A DNA stretch of 64,000 bases from Chryseobacterium indologenes (GTDB lineage Bacteria; Bacteroidota; Bacteroidia; Flavobacteriales; Weeksellaceae), in the NCBI GenBank assembly GCA_002439165.1, contig DJTE01000033.1, forward strand, positions 202,488 through 266,487. Reading direction: 5' to 3'. The notes under the pieces are model-generated. The model ran no database searches. It had not been told where the DNA came from and saw nothing but the letters and a program-made list of their open reading frames with translations. Below, piece by piece: positions 17,245-26,859 of this stretch (its first letter is position 1; each line of letters opens with the position of its first letter). Both the position numbers and the translations under genes were made by a program.

Positions 17245-17850
17245 TTGAGAAATTATAAAGTTATCATATCGTTTGCGGCAGGAGTTCTTGCGATGATCAT
17301 TCTGTTCTTCGCCCTTAAATCATGCTTTAATCTGGGAGAAAAGACGGAAAAGTCGGATTATTATATCCTGACCAACCAGATTTCCAAAATGAATAAAATG
17401 GTGGTGATGGAACAGAATACCTCAAGCATGCAGAAGACCAAAATGGGCTATGAAGTGTTTGGAAAGGAAGTTTCAAGCAACAGTATCATTACCTATACAA
17501 AAACCAACGCCCAGGTTTCCTATGATCTGAACAAAATGAAGATAGAAGTGGATTCTATCGGCAAAAAGCTGGTTATTACCGAACTTCCGGATGCCGATAT
17601 AAGAATTACCCCAAGCGTTGAAATCCAGTCTCTGGATGATTCTTTCTTTAACAGAATTTCTGAAAAAGACATCAGGAACGTCACCCAGAAAGCAAAGGAA
17701 ACCGCAATACAATCGATTGATCAGAATCAGCTCCGTACTGAAGGCCGTAAACAATTAATGGAAAATCTGAATAATATTTTCGTTTTGGCAAAAGCTTTGA
17801 ATTATACAATAGAAGATAAAACCGGAAAACTCGGTATTTTAGGACTCTAA
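17245..17850 (+). CDS. DUF4230 family membrane-anchored protein
   Basis: About 201 aa. The only plausible starts are TTG codons: TTG at 17245, one base after the preceding stop, gives MRNYKVIISFAAGVLAMIIL, an N-terminal membrane anchor. A TTG at 17233 would overlap the upstream gene. The rest is predicted periplasmic: TKTNAQVSYDLNKMKIEVDS, then ITELPDADIRITPSVEIQSL, matching DUF4230 (widespread in Bacteroidota and Firmicutes, function unknown). It has a C-terminal helix rich in Lys/Gln. Confidence 0.75.
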   Translation: MRNYKVIISFAAGVLAMIILFFALKSCFNLGEKTEKSDYYILTNQISKMNKMVVMEQNTSSMQKTKMGYEVFGKEVSSNSIITYTKTNAQVSYDLNKMKIEVDSIGKKLVITELPDADIRITPSVEIQSLDDSFFNRISEKDIRNVTQKAKETAIQSIDQNQLRTEGRKQLMENLNNIFVLAKALNYTIEDKTGKLGILGL

Positions 17851-17862
17851 AAATATAAAGCT

Positions 17863-18048
17863 ATGAATTCAGAAGGTAATCACAAAAAGAAAGAATCTGC
17901 GAATTCAGCAGAAACGAAAAGGCAAAATCAGGATTTTCAGAATATTCCTGCATCATCAGAAAAGACCAATCCGCCTGATATCAATAAGGAAGATGTTCAG
18001 AAATCTTCAAAAAACAAATCAGGAAAAACGGATAACACGGAAAAATAA
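17863..18048 (+). CDS. Small hydrophilic protein, unrecognised
   Basis: 61 aa, extremely rich in Lys, Asn, Ser, Glu and Gln, with no hydrophobic core; probably disordered. It starts 12 bp after the DUF4230 stop and ends directly before a terminator, so it looks like the last gene of the operon. I recognise no family. It could be a chance frame, but the position and ATG favour expression. Confidence 0.5.
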   Translation: MNSEGNHKKKESANSAETKRQNQDFQNIPASSEKTNPPDINKEDVQKSSKNKSGKTDNTEK

Positions 18049-18053
18049 AACCC

Positions 18054-18086
18054 AAAGGTTCTGCCTCAATAGCAGGGCCTTTTTTA
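18054..18086 (+). terminator. Rho-independent terminator
   Basis: AAAGGTTCTGC / GCAGGGCCTTT stem (imperfect) followed by T run, end of the 16208-18048 cluster. Confidence 0.75.
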
Positions 18087-18388
18087 TTTTATAATCTTGA
18101 AAATTTACAGAAAATAGTAAAGATTCCTGTTTTTATTTTCTCTCGCAGATGCAGCAGATTGAGCAGATTTTTATAGCTGTGAAATATCTGTGTTTTATAT
18201 GACACAAATACCGAATAAAATTTTTGATGCGTGATAGAAAACTAAGTCTATATGATCTGACAAAACCTAACAAGTTCTGGCAAAACATACATGATCCTAA
18301 TTTTATCGCAGATACAATCCTGCGTCTTATGACCACAAAACCGGTAAAAATAATAGCGTCTCTTCGTAAACCAACATTATTTTAAATC
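18087..18388. other. Intergenic region with decayed repeat-like sequence
   Basis: There is no supported gene. The stretch contains phrases such as CTCGCAGATGCAGCAGATTG and GAGCAGATTTTTATAGC that resemble the CAGATT-rich dispersed repeats at 15.8 and 24.5-25.6 kb, but no copy is clear enough to align. Confidence 0.4.
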
Positions 18389-18416
18389 AAAAGGTTCCGC
18401 CTGAGCAGAACCTTTC
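18389..18416 (-). terminator. Terminator of the leu operon
   Basis: AAAGGTTC / GAACCTTT stem with T/A-rich flanks on both sides, 30 bp after the leuB stop codon (minus strand). Confidence 0.7.
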
Positions 18417-18448
18417 TTTCTAATCTATTATCATATGGGCTGTGGTGT

Positions 18449-19573
18449 CTATACAATGGTGGACTTTCCGATTCTGATATTTTCAAAATTATAATAAGAC
18501 TTCTCGGAATACCTGATGTAATCTGCAATAAAGCTGCCTACTTCCTGTGTAGAATAATGCTGTTCCGCATTAAGATCCACCGTAACATATTTATTTTCTA
18601 TGGCATGCTCTACCGCTCTTTTTAACTTCTCGGCGGCATCATGTAGCTCAAGATGGTCAAGCATCATCGCTGTACTCAGAATAGAAGCCACAGGATTGGC
18701 AATACCCTTTCCTTTGGCCTGGGGATAAGAACCGTGTATAGGTTCAAACAGCGCATTTTCTTCGCCAATCGATGCGGACGGAAGAAGCCCTATGGACCCA
18801 CCTATTACACTGGCTTCATCTGAGATAATGTCTCCGAACATATTTTCGGTCAGGATCACGTCAAACTGTTTCGGATTAAGGATCAGCTGCATAGCGGCAT
18901 TGTCTACAAACAGATAATCCAGCTGGACTTCCGGATATTCAGGGGCAATTTCCCTGCAGATTCTTCTCCACAGTCTTGACGTATCCAGAACATTGGCTTT
19001 ATCGATAAGGGTAAGCTTTCTGTTTCGCTTTTCCGCTTCTTTAAAAGCCATATGAACAATAGGAATAATATCTTCCCTGCTGTACTTGCAGACATCGTAA
19101 GCGTAGCCGCCTTCCGGATCCGTAAACTTTTCACCGAAATAGATTCCGCTTACCAGTTCCCTGAAGATCTGAATATCTGTCCCTTCAATGATTTCCTTTT
19201 TTAAAGGGCTTTTCCCAATCAGGGACGGATACGTTTTCAGAGGTCTTATGTTCGCAAAAAGCTCCAGTTCTTTACGAAGTTTCAGCAGTCCCTGCTCCGG
19301 TCTGATCTTCGCATCGGGATCGTTATCAAAAACCGGATCACCTATGGCTCCAAACAATACGGCATCGGAATTCCGGCAGATCTCCAGGGTTTCTTCAGGT
19401 AGAGGGTTACCCGTTTTAAAAATAGCTTCCGCACCAATCAGCCCGTATTCTGTGTGAAATGTACATTGGAAAACCTCCCCGACAGCTTCCAGTACTTTAA
19501 TGCTTTCACCGATTACTTCGGGACCGATGCCATCACCGGGAAGCACTGCGATGTTAAACTGTTTTTTGCTCAT
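18449..19573 (-). CDS. leuB: 3-isopropylmalate dehydrogenase
   Basis: 374 aa. It oxidatively decarboxylates 3-isopropylmalate with NAD+ in leucine synthesis. AVLPGDGIGPEV at the N-terminus, the NNTG-loop-like RPEQGLLKLRKELELFANIR, the catalytic Tyr in GGYAYD, the Lys in DKANVLDTSRLWR, and the family signature around NMFGDIISDEASVIGGSIGL are all present. It is the last gene of leuACDB, and its start overlaps the leuD end by 20 bp, indicating translational coupling. Confidence 0.95.
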   Translation of the reverse strand: MSKKQFNIAVLPGDGIGPEVIGESIKVLEAVGEVFQCTFHTEYGLIGAEAIFKTGNPLPEETLEICRNSDAVLFGAIGDPVFDNDPDAKIRPEQGLLKLRKELELFANIRPLKTYPSLIGKSPLKKEIIEGTDIQIFRELVSGIYFGEKFTDPEGGYAYDVCKYSREDIIPIVHMAFKEAEKRNRKLTLIDKANVLDTSRLWRRICREIAPEYPEVQLDYLFVDNAAMQLILNPKQFDVILTENMFGDIISDEASVIGGSIGLLPSASIGEENALFEPIHGSYPQAKGKGIANPVASILSTAMMLDHLELHDAAEKLKRAVEHAIENKYVTVDLNAEQHYSTQEVGSFIADYIRYSEKSYYNFENIRIGKSTIV

Positions 19574-20159
19574 ACTTCTGTGTTTTTAGTTCAAATTGTT
19601 CTATCGCCTGTTTTTTGCTGATTAAAAAATCAATATCGTCGTAGCCGTTAAGAAGGCATATTTTCTTATAGGAATCGAGTTCAAAGGTCTCTGTTTTTCC
19701 GTTAAAACTGATTGTTTGCTGTTCAACATTCACTGTAATTTTACTTTCAGGGTTCTCCGTCGTGGTTTTTAAGAGTTCCTTCAGGAATTCATCGGAAACC
19801 TTTACCGGAAGAAGACCGTTATTCAGGGCATTTCCCTTAAAAATATCAGCAAAATAGCTTGAAATGATCACCTTAAAACCGTAATCCGTTAATGCCCATG
19901 CAGCATGTTCCCTGCTGCTCCCACACCCGAAATTATGGCCTGCAATAAGGATTTCACCCTTATATTCAGGGTTGTTCAGGACAAATTCCGGAACAGGTTC
20001 TCCGGTATGGATATTAAACCTCCAGTCTCTGAACAGATTTTCTCCGAAACCTTTCCTGTCTATACTTTTAAGAAATCTTGCCGGAATAATCTGGTCTGTA
20101 TCTATATTTTCTGCCGGCAGCGGAACCGCGCGGGACTGTATTTTTTTTAGTGGTTGCAT
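19554..20159 (-). CDS. leuD: 3-isopropylmalate dehydratase small subunit
   Basis: 201 aa, normal length. With LeuC it isomerises 2- to 3-isopropylmalate. It shows the swivel-domain motifs NIDTDQIIPARFLKS near residue 19 and LIAGHNFGCGSSREHAAWAL near residue 71. Between leuC (20 bp upstream) and leuB (overlap). Confidence 0.95.
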   Translation of the reverse strand: MQPLKKIQSRAVPLPAENIDTDQIIPARFLKSIDRKGFGENLFRDWRFNIHTGEPVPEFVLNNPEYKGEILIAGHNFGCGSSREHAAWALTDYGFKVIISSYFADIFKGNALNNGLLPVKVSDEFLKELLKTTTENPESKITVNVEQQTISFNGKTETFELDSYKKICLLNGYDDIDFLISKKQAIEQFELKTQKYEQKTV

Positions 20160-20179
20160 GTCTTGTCTGTTAAACTTTT

Positions 20180-21598
20180 CTAATTTAAATTTTCAAAAGC
20201 TGATATTCTGCCATCGATAGCTGCTTTTGCGGCTGTAAGAGGACTGGCCAGTATTGTCCTTGCTCCCTGTCCCTGTCTTCCTTCAAAATTCCTGTTGGAA
20301 GTGGAAACACAGTACTCTCCTTCCGGAATCTTATCATCATTCATGGCAAGGCATGCTGAGCATCCTGGCTGACGGATCTGAAATCCGGCTTCACTGAAAA
20401 TCTGATCGAGGCCCTCCTCATAGATCTGTCTGACCACCTGCTGAGATCCCGGAACAATTAAGGCTTTCACATTTTCTGCTTTATTTTTCCCCCGGATATA
20501 TTGAGCCGCTGATCTGAAGTCTTCGATCCTTGCATTCGTACAGCTTCCGATGAATACATAATTCACCCTGATATCTGAAACCGTCTGTCCTGCTTCCAGT
20601 CCCATGTAGCGGAGCGCTTTTTCTTCAGATTCGTTCTGCGGAGCCGGAATTACGTCATTCACAGAAATTCCCATTCCCGGATGGGTTCCGTAAGTGATCA
20701 TAGGATAGATTTCCGAAGCATCAAAACTCAGTTCCTGATCAAATACAGCTCCTTCATCTGTTTTTAAAGTTTTCCAATACGCCAGTTCAGTTTCCCATTC
20801 TTCTCCCTGAGGGGCGAAAGGTCTGCCTTTCACATATTCAAATGTTGTTTTATCAGGAGCAATCATGCCTCCCCTCGCTCCCATCTCAATGCTCATATTG
20901 CAGACGGTCATTCTTCCTTCCATCGACATTTCTTCAAATACATTCCCGGCATATTCGCAGAAATAACCGGTACCGCCGTCTGTTCCTGTTTTAGAAATAA
21001 TGTAGAGAATTACATCTTTAGGCTGAACATTTTTATTCAGTTTTCCGTTTACAGTAATCCTCATAGATTTAGGTTTATTCAGCAGCAGACACTGGCTGGC
21101 AAAAACCTGGGCCACCTGGCTGGTTCCTATTCCGAAAGCTATCGCCCCGAAAGCTCCGTGCGTGGAGGTATGGCTGTCTCCGCATACAATACTCATTCCT
21201 GGGCGGGTAATTCCCAATTCCGGGGCAATGATATGTACAATTCCCTGATACGGATGTCCGAGGCCAAAGAGTTCAATATTGTTTTTACTGCAGTTTTCTT
21301 CCAGCTGCCGTACCTGATTCCGGGAAAGTTCGTCCCGGATAGGCAGTTCCTGATCAAGCGTGGGAACATTATGATCGGCTGTGGCAACAACCTGTTCCGG
21401 TCTGAAAATCTTCAGATTCCTGGTCTCAAGTTCTGCAAAGGCCTGAGGGCTGGTTACTTCATGAATCAGATGTTTATCTATGTAAATAATCTGCGGGCCA
21501 TCCGGAACCGTTTCTACCACATGGGCATCCCAGACTTTGTCAAAAAGGGTCTTTTTATTGGTATTCATTGTCATACGATCTTGGTTATTCATCTTCAT
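20180..21598 (-). CDS. leuC: 3-isopropylmalate dehydratase large subunit
   Basis: 472 aa as given. The ATG directly follows the leuA stop codon. Internal ATGs (for example at 21568, giving MNTNKKTLFDKVWDAHVVE) would fit the usual family start better and cannot be excluded. It is an aconitase-fold enzyme: VCGDSHTSTHGAFGAIAFGI and FIGSCTNARIEDFRSAA, with the cluster cysteines at GSCTN and in QPGCSACLAMN. It binds a 4Fe-4S cluster and works with LeuD. Confidence 0.95.
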   Translation of the reverse strand: MKMNNQDRMTMNTNKKTLFDKVWDAHVVETVPDGPQIIYIDKHLIHEVTSPQAFAELETRNLKIFRPEQVVATADHNVPTLDQELPIRDELSRNQVRQLEENCSKNNIELFGLGHPYQGIVHIIAPELGITRPGMSIVCGDSHTSTHGAFGAIAFGIGTSQVAQVFASQCLLLNKPKSMRITVNGKLNKNVQPKDVILYIISKTGTDGGTGYFCEYAGNVFEEMSMEGRMTVCNMSIEMGARGGMIAPDKTTFEYVKGRPFAPQGEEWETELAYWKTLKTDEGAVFDQELSFDASEIYPMITYGTHPGMGISVNDVIPAPQNESEEKALRYMGLEAGQTVSDIRVNYVFIGSCTNARIEDFRSAAQYIRGKNKAENVKALIVPGSQQVVRQIYEEGLDQIFSEAGFQIRQPGCSACLAMNDDKIPEGEYCVSTSNRNFEGRQGQGARTILASPLTAAKAAIDGRISAFENLN

Positions 21599-22762
21599 TT
21601 ATCCTATTTTGCGGCTGAATGTTTCCATAATCAGATACAGGTCATCATTTTTCACTTCTTTTTTCAGATCGGCAACCTTCAAAAATTCCTGATACAGAAA
21701 ATCCAGCTCATTTTTGGTAATGTCATATCCGATATGCTTAAAACGGTAAGCCAGAGCCGAACGCCCGCTTCTTGCTGTAAGGATTATAGAAGACGCGTTT
21801 ACGCCTACTTCTTCAGGATCTATAATTTCATACGTCTCCCTGTTTTTAATGACTCCATCCTGGTGAATCCCTGAGCTGTGGGCAAATGCATTGGCTCCGA
21901 CAATTGCTTTATTGGGCTGTACAGGCATTCCCATCAGATCAGAAACCATCAGGCTCATTTCATTAAGCATCCTGGAATTCACATCGGTATGCAGCCTCAA
22001 ATGCTTATGCTGCTTCAGGATCATCACCACTTCTTCCAGAGCGGTATTTCCGGCTCTTTCTCCCAGTCCGTTGATGGTACATTCAATCTGGCGGGCACCG
22101 TTTGCCGCTCCTGCAATGGAATTGGCCGTAGCCAGGCCCAGATCATTGTGGCAGTGGCATGATAAAACAGCTTTTTCAATGCCTTTAACATTTTCTCTCA
22201 GGTATTTTATTTTCTGTCCGTACTCTTCAGGAAGGCAATATCCTGTGGTATCCGGAATATTGAGAACCGTAGCGCCCGCTCTGATCACTTCTTCACAAAC
22301 CTTTGCCAGATAGGCATTATCCGTTCTTCCGGCATCTTCTGCATAAAATTCAACATCTTCAACGTAGCGTTTGGCATATTTTACAGCTTCCACAGCCCGT
22401 TCAAGAATATCCTCCCTTGTGGAGTTGAATTTGTAACGGATATGAGAATCGGAAGTTCCTATTCCTGTATGAATACGTGGCTTTTTCGCAAATTTTAAAG
22501 CTTCTGCCGCGGTATCAATATCTTTTTTATTCGCTCTTGTCAGTCCGCATACTTTAGCATTTCGTATCAGTTTTGAAATTTCAGAAACAGACTCAAAGTC
22601 TCCCGGACTGGAAACCGGAAATCCGGCTTCTATCACATCAATCCCTAGCTCATCAAGGCTTTCAGCGATCACCAGCTTTTGTCGGGTATTCAGTTTACAT
22701 CCTGGAACCTGTTCTCCATCTCTCAGCGTCGTGTCAAAAATTTCAATCTTTTCGGAATTCAT
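21599..22762 (-). CDS. leuA: 2-isopropylmalate synthase
   Basis: 387 aa. It condenses acetyl-CoA with 2-oxoisovalerate, the first step of leucine synthesis. IFDTTLRDGEQVPGCKLN is the HMGL/IPMS signature with the metal-binding Asp; LSCHCHNDLGLATANSIAGA holds the metal-binding HxH. The chain is the short type: the C-terminal allosteric regulatory (LeuA dimer) domain found in ~510-aa enzymes is absent, although a helical communication region after residue 300 is present. It could thus be less sensitive to leucine, or be a homocitrate/citramalate-type relative; the leuCDB context supports IPMS. Confidence 0.92.
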   Translation of the reverse strand: MNSEKIEIFDTTLRDGEQVPGCKLNTRQKLVIAESLDELGIDVIEAGFPVSSPGDFESVSEISKLIRNAKVCGLTRANKKDIDTAAEALKFAKKPRIHTGIGTSDSHIRYKFNSTREDILERAVEAVKYAKRYVEDVEFYAEDAGRTDNAYLAKVCEEVIRAGATVLNIPDTTGYCLPEEYGQKIKYLRENVKGIEKAVLSCHCHNDLGLATANSIAGAANGARQIECTINGLGERAGNTALEEVVMILKQHKHLRLHTDVNSRMLNEMSLMVSDLMGMPVQPNKAIVGANAFAHSSGIHQDGVIKNRETYEIIDPEEVGVNASSIILTARSGRSALAYRFKHIGYDITKNELDFLYQEFLKVADLKKEVKNDDLYLIMETFSRKIG

Positions 22763-22788
22763 AATTAATTTTTTACTTAATTTTGATT

Positions 22789-22796
22789 CAAAACTA
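22789..22796 (-). promoter_or_regulatory. -7 element of the leu operon
   Basis: TAGTTTTG on the minus strand fits TAnnTTTG and lies 27 bp before the leuA ATG. This leaves no room for a leader peptide, unlike the his operon. Confidence 0.45.
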
Positions 22797-22908
22797 CTGC
22801 TAACAATGTTTTTTTATTTTCATTATTTCTGAAAATTACAATACCCAACAGTTGGAGAAATAACCATATTTAATTAAAAATCAATTTATTACACTCTATT
22901 AATTTACA

Positions 22909-24459
22909 ATGGCAGAATTGCAGAAAGATTTTTTGTTTGTCCTCGTTAAATCATTAACTACTTCAGAAAAACGACAGTTCAGACTTTATGTAAACCGTCT
23001 CGGCATCAATACGGATGCTAAATTTCTGCTGCTGTTTTCTGAAATGGATAAAATGAAAGAATATGATGAAAATATCATTATTGAGAAAAAAATCTCTACG
23101 AAACAGCAGTTATCCAATCTTAAGGCTCATCTTTACAAACAGATCCTGGTCAGTCTCCGGATGAATCCAAGTCATCAGAATTACAGAATACAGCTTCGTG
23201 AACAGCTTGACTTTGCCAATATTCTTTATCAGAAAGGCCTTTACAAGCAGGCGTTAAAGATCCTGGACAAAACGAAACAAACTGCTTTGGAACTGGATGA
23301 AAAAAGTATCGCTTCTGAAATCATAGACCTTGAAAAAGTAATTGAATCCCAATTTATTACAAGAAGTATTGAAGGCCGTGCCGATGAACTGATCAGGCAG
23401 TCGCAGGAAGTAAGCAGACAGAATCATTACGCAACTGAACTTTCCAATCTCTCGTTAAAGCTGTACAGCGAAATGCTCACCCACGGTTATGCAAAAAATG
23501 ATACAGACCGGCAGGAAATTCTGGATATTTTCAATGCTCAGATCAGTAATATTAACCCGGATCAGCTGAATTTTACCGAGAAACTCTGGTATTTTAAAGC
23601 CCATGTATGGAAAAATCAACTGCTGCAGGAGTATAAATATACCCTGAAATACGCCTATCAGTGGGTAGACCTGTTTCATAAAAACCCGGAAATGATCTTC
23701 AGTCATCCGGTGTGGTACATTAAAGGCAATACCTATCTGCTTAAAATCCTCTTTTTATACGGAAATATTGATATTCTGGAAGAACATTTTGAAAATTTCA
23801 ACACGACGGTGAATGCTGAAAATTTCGCTCAGAACGAAAACCTTCAGTCCCTGATCTTTCTTACGCATTACAATACCCTGATGAACATCCATTTTGTGAA
23901 GGGCGAATTTTTTACGGGAACCAAACTGATCCCCGAAATTGAGTTGAAAATGGAACGCCTGAAGGAAAAGATTGATGAACATCACTTTATGATCCTCTAT
24001 CTGAAAATGGCAGCAATGTTTTTTGGAAGTAAGATGTATGATAAGTCAATTGAGTATGCCATGAAGGTTGTTGAATGCCGCGGAAACGTACAGGAAGACC
24101 TGCTCTTCCATACAAGGATTCTGATCCTGATGGCCAAATATGAATCCGGTGATGATGAAGACTATGATGAATTCATTACCTCCACATTAAAGTTTGCCCG
24201 GAAAATGAAGAAGCCCGAAGAATTTCACTATGAAAGCATCCGTTTTTTCAAAGACCTTAACAGCCTGGTTTTAAATAAGCAGCAGAATGCATTTAAAGTA
24301 TTTGATGAAAAACTGGAAGCCTTCTCTAAAAATGAATATTACAGAAGATCTCTTCTTTATATTGACATTCATGGCTGGGTAAAGTCCAAAGTACAAAATG
24401 TAGATGTAATTGAGATCATCAAACAGAAGGTAAAATATAAAAGAAAAAATCAGCTGTAA
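22909..24459 (+). CDS. Conserved helical (TPR-like) protein of unknown function
   Basis: 516 aa, no signal peptide; almost entirely helical by eye. Helix pairs such as FANILYQKGLYKQALKILDK and EDLLFHTRILILMAKYESGD have the A/G/Y spacing of tetratricopeptide repeats. Its N-terminus (FLFVLVKSLTTSEKRQFRLY) resembles Bacteroidota hypothetical proteins that I recall as conserved, but I cannot name a function. It is divergent from leuA with a shared 146-bp AT-rich intergenic region. Confidence 0.7.
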   Translation: MAELQKDFLFVLVKSLTTSEKRQFRLYVNRLGINTDAKFLLLFSEMDKMKEYDENIIIEKKISTKQQLSNLKAHLYKQILVSLRMNPSHQNYRIQLREQLDFANILYQKGLYKQALKILDKTKQTALELDEKSIASEIIDLEKVIESQFITRSIEGRADELIRQSQEVSRQNHYATELSNLSLKLYSEMLTHGYAKNDTDRQEILDIFNAQISNINPDQLNFTEKLWYFKAHVWKNQLLQEYKYTLKYAYQWVDLFHKNPEMIFSHPVWYIKGNTYLLKILFLYGNIDILEEHFENFNTTVNAENFAQNENLQSLIFLTHYNTLMNIHFVKGEFFTGTKLIPEIELKMERLKEKIDEHHFMILYLKMAAMFFGSKMYDKSIEYAMKVVECRGNVQEDLLFHTRILILMAKYESGDDEDYDEFITSTLKFARKMKKPEEFHYESIRFFKDLNSLVLNKQQNAFKVFDEKLEAFSKNEYYRRSLLYIDIHGWVKSKVQNVDVIEIIKQKVKYKRKNQL

Positions 24460-24489
24460 ACTGTTTATTGAGTGGCCATTTTTTTTTGA

Positions 24490-25575
24490 AAACAAAGTTT
24501 ATGCAAAATGCAGAATCAACTCCGTGGATGCGATGAAGCGACGGATTGGTCTACGACTGTTTTATCGTTAAAATAATTGATTATAATTCTAAAAAACTTG
24601 CTGAAAATCCTGGATTTTCTTGCGCCTTAAAATCAGCATAATATTTAAAACTTTTGCGCCTTTTGCGTTAAACCAACAAAAAATCTGCATGATCAGCGAG
24701 CCTAAATAAATCTCCCGCACAAGCATTAATTATTAATTTTTGGTAACGCAAAACTTCATGCATAGGCAATGCTGATTTTAAAGGATGCAAAGTATAAAAT
24801 CAACTCCGTTGATCCGATGAAGCGGGCGTTATAGGCAACCTGTTAGCTTAAGCTTAAAATCTATTCTTATCTTTTTTAAAAGACTTCATAAATCTGCCAA
24901 ATCTGCATGATCAGCGAGCCTAAATAAATCTCCCGGACAAGCATTAATTATTAATTTTTGGTAACGCAAAGCTTCATGCATAGGCAATGCTGATTTTAAA
25001 GGATGCAAAGTATAAAATCAACTCCGTTGATCGATGAAGCGGGCGTTATAGGCAACCTGTTAGCTTAAGCTTAAATCTATTCTTATCTTTTTTAAAGGAC
25101 TTCATAAATCTGCCAAATCTGCATGATCAGCGAGCCTAAATAATCTCCCGGACAAGCATTAATTATTAATTTTTGGTAACGCAAAGCTTCATGCATAGGC
25201 AATGCTGATTTTAAAGGATGCAAAGTATAAAATCAACTCCGTTGATCCGATGAAGGGGGCGTTATAGGCAACCTGTTAGCTTAAGCTTAAAATCTATTCT
25301 TATCTTCTTTAAAAGACTTCATAAATCTGCCAAATCTGCATGATCAGCGAGTCTAAATAAATCTCCCGCACAAGCATTAATTATTAATTTTTGGTAACGC
25401 AAGGCTTCATGCATAGGCAATGCTGATTTTAAAGGATGCAAAGTATAAAATCAATTCCGTTGATCCGATGAAGCGGGCGTTATAGGCAACCTTTTAGCTT
25501 AAGCTTAAAATCTATTCTTATCTTTTTTAAAGGACTTCATAAATCTGCCAAATCTGCATGATCAGCGAGCCTAAA
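24490..25575. repeat. Tandem array of a ~217-bp noncoding repeat
   Basis: Unit starts (AATCTGCATGATCAGCGAG) fall at 24682, 24900, 25116, 25333 and a truncated one at 25551, giving periods of 218, 216, 217 and 218 bp. Copies differ by a few substitutions and one-base indels. Each unit carries GGTAACGCAAAGCTTCATGC, AATCAACTCCGTTGATCCG followed by ATGAAGC, TTAGCTTAAGCTTAA and AATCTGCCAAATCTGC. A more diverged copy precedes the array at 24490-24681. There is no reading frame conserved across units and no spacer structure, so this is not CRISPR. Confidence 0.9.
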
Positions 25576-25623
25576 ATATTTTCTCTCTGATTTTAAAACA
25601 GACTTTCACTCTAAAAATCAGGA

Positions 25624-26601
25624 TTAGGGCTGACCTATTTCCGTTATAAATTTCAGGGCATTTTCATGGCTGATCTTTTTCATCAGTTCAGGGGAAAATC
25701 TTTCTTCAATTTCCCGGTTGATATCCGGATAAACAGATGCATTGGAATGCTCGGGAAAGAAAAACGGATGGCGGGACAGGTCCGGGTGATCTTTCCAGTA
25801 AAAATAGTCAGCTCCGTAAGCAATACTGTTCTCGCCTCCCAGATCTAATCCATACTGAATATGTTCATAAAGCCGTTCCGGATGTTCCGGATCAATATAA
25901 TCTTTAATGAAATTAAGGCCGATCAGTCCGTTTCTGCTGATGACTTCTTGGGCCAGTTCATCGGGAAGGTTTCTGTTATTTTCATAAACTGTCCTGTAAT
26001 TGGAGTGGCTTGCCAGGATAGGAACCGAATAATTTTTCTGATCTATGTAATTAAAAATATCATGAGCCAGATGATCGCTTGCATGGGCAAGATCAACGGC
26101 AATATTCTTGTCTGCAATGTAATCGATCAGCACTTTCCCATCTTCTTTCAAACCTGCTGAGGCGTTGTTTCCGCCGCCAAAACGGTTTTCCGTATGATGG
26201 GTAATTCCGATATAAAAGATTCTTTTTGTATTTTCAATGATGGTTTCCAGCTTTTTAAAACCGGAATCAAGGCTTTCATTTTCATTACAGAAAGAAGACG
26301 CATTTTCAATCGAAGCCAGAATTCCAGTTTTTCCTTCATTTTCATTGTTTTTATAGCTTTCATTTTCAAACAGGAAAAAATCTTTATTCTTTATCAGTTC
26401 TGAAAACAGGCTGCTCTGCTGAAGTCCGTATTCCGTACTCCCCTTGCCTGTGGATGAATAGATTGCCATCACCTGAAGCTTTACATTTCCTTCCCTTAAA
26501 AAAGGCATTGAAGCTCCAAACTCTCTGTCATTTATTTTCGCACCCGGTCTTAACAGGTAATATAAAAGGTCGCAATGCAGGTCTATATTGAAAATATTCA
26601 T
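25624..26601 (-). CDS. Membrane-dipeptidase family (M19) peptidase
   Basis: 325 aa, no signal peptide. Family M19 zinc enzyme: the N-terminal DLHCDLL supplies the HxD ligands, a Glu lies in LASIENASS, and further His come from DLAHASDHLAHD and ILASHSNYR, with Asp in YGADYFYW. It probably cleaves dipeptides or D-amino-acid-containing substrates in the cytosol. It is shorter than the ~400-aa exported versions. It stands alone after the repeat array. Confidence 0.85.
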   Translation of the reverse strand: MNIFNIDLHCDLLYYLLRPGAKINDREFGASMPFLREGNVKLQVMAIYSSTGKGSTEYGLQQSSLFSELIKNKDFFLFENESYKNNENEGKTGILASIENASSFCNENESLDSGFKKLETIIENTKRIFYIGITHHTENRFGGGNNASAGLKEDGKVLIDYIADKNIAVDLAHASDHLAHDIFNYIDQKNYSVPILASHSNYRTVYENNRNLPDELAQEVISRNGLIGLNFIKDYIDPEHPERLYEHIQYGLDLGGENSIAYGADYFYWKDHPDLSRHPFFFPEHSNASVYPDINREIEERFSPELMKKISHENALKFITEIGQP

Positions 26602-26827
26602 GTTTAAAAATTATTAATGATTTGATTTTAAGAAGATATACAGCTCAATAGCCGGAATTCCCTTCAGTTCTTTCAATTCTTCTGTAAGATAAAGAAATCA
26701 GGAAAAAGTTCCCGGGAAAAGTTAATGATAAAACCTGATGATACAAAAAGGACAGATATCTTTTCTTTTTTTATATTAAATCTCATTCTAAATAGATGCT
26801 AATATAGTATTTTATGTAAAAAATGCG

Positions 26828-26835
26828 TATTTTTG
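26828..26835 (+). promoter_or_regulatory. -7 element of thrS
   Basis: TATTTTTG fits TAnnTTTG, 24 bp before the thrS ATG. Confidence 0.5.
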
Positions 26836-26859
26836 CAACTTAAAATTTCTTAGTAAACA

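Noticed and set aside
22763..22908. Leucine leader peptide/attenuator before leuA, by analogy with his
   Set aside because: The -7 element is only 27 bp before the leuA ATG, and no Leu-rich short frame or terminator hairpin exists there.
24682..25575. CRISPR array
   Set aside because: The unit is about 217 bp with no short-repeat/unique-spacer alternation and no cas genes nearby; copies are alike along their full length.
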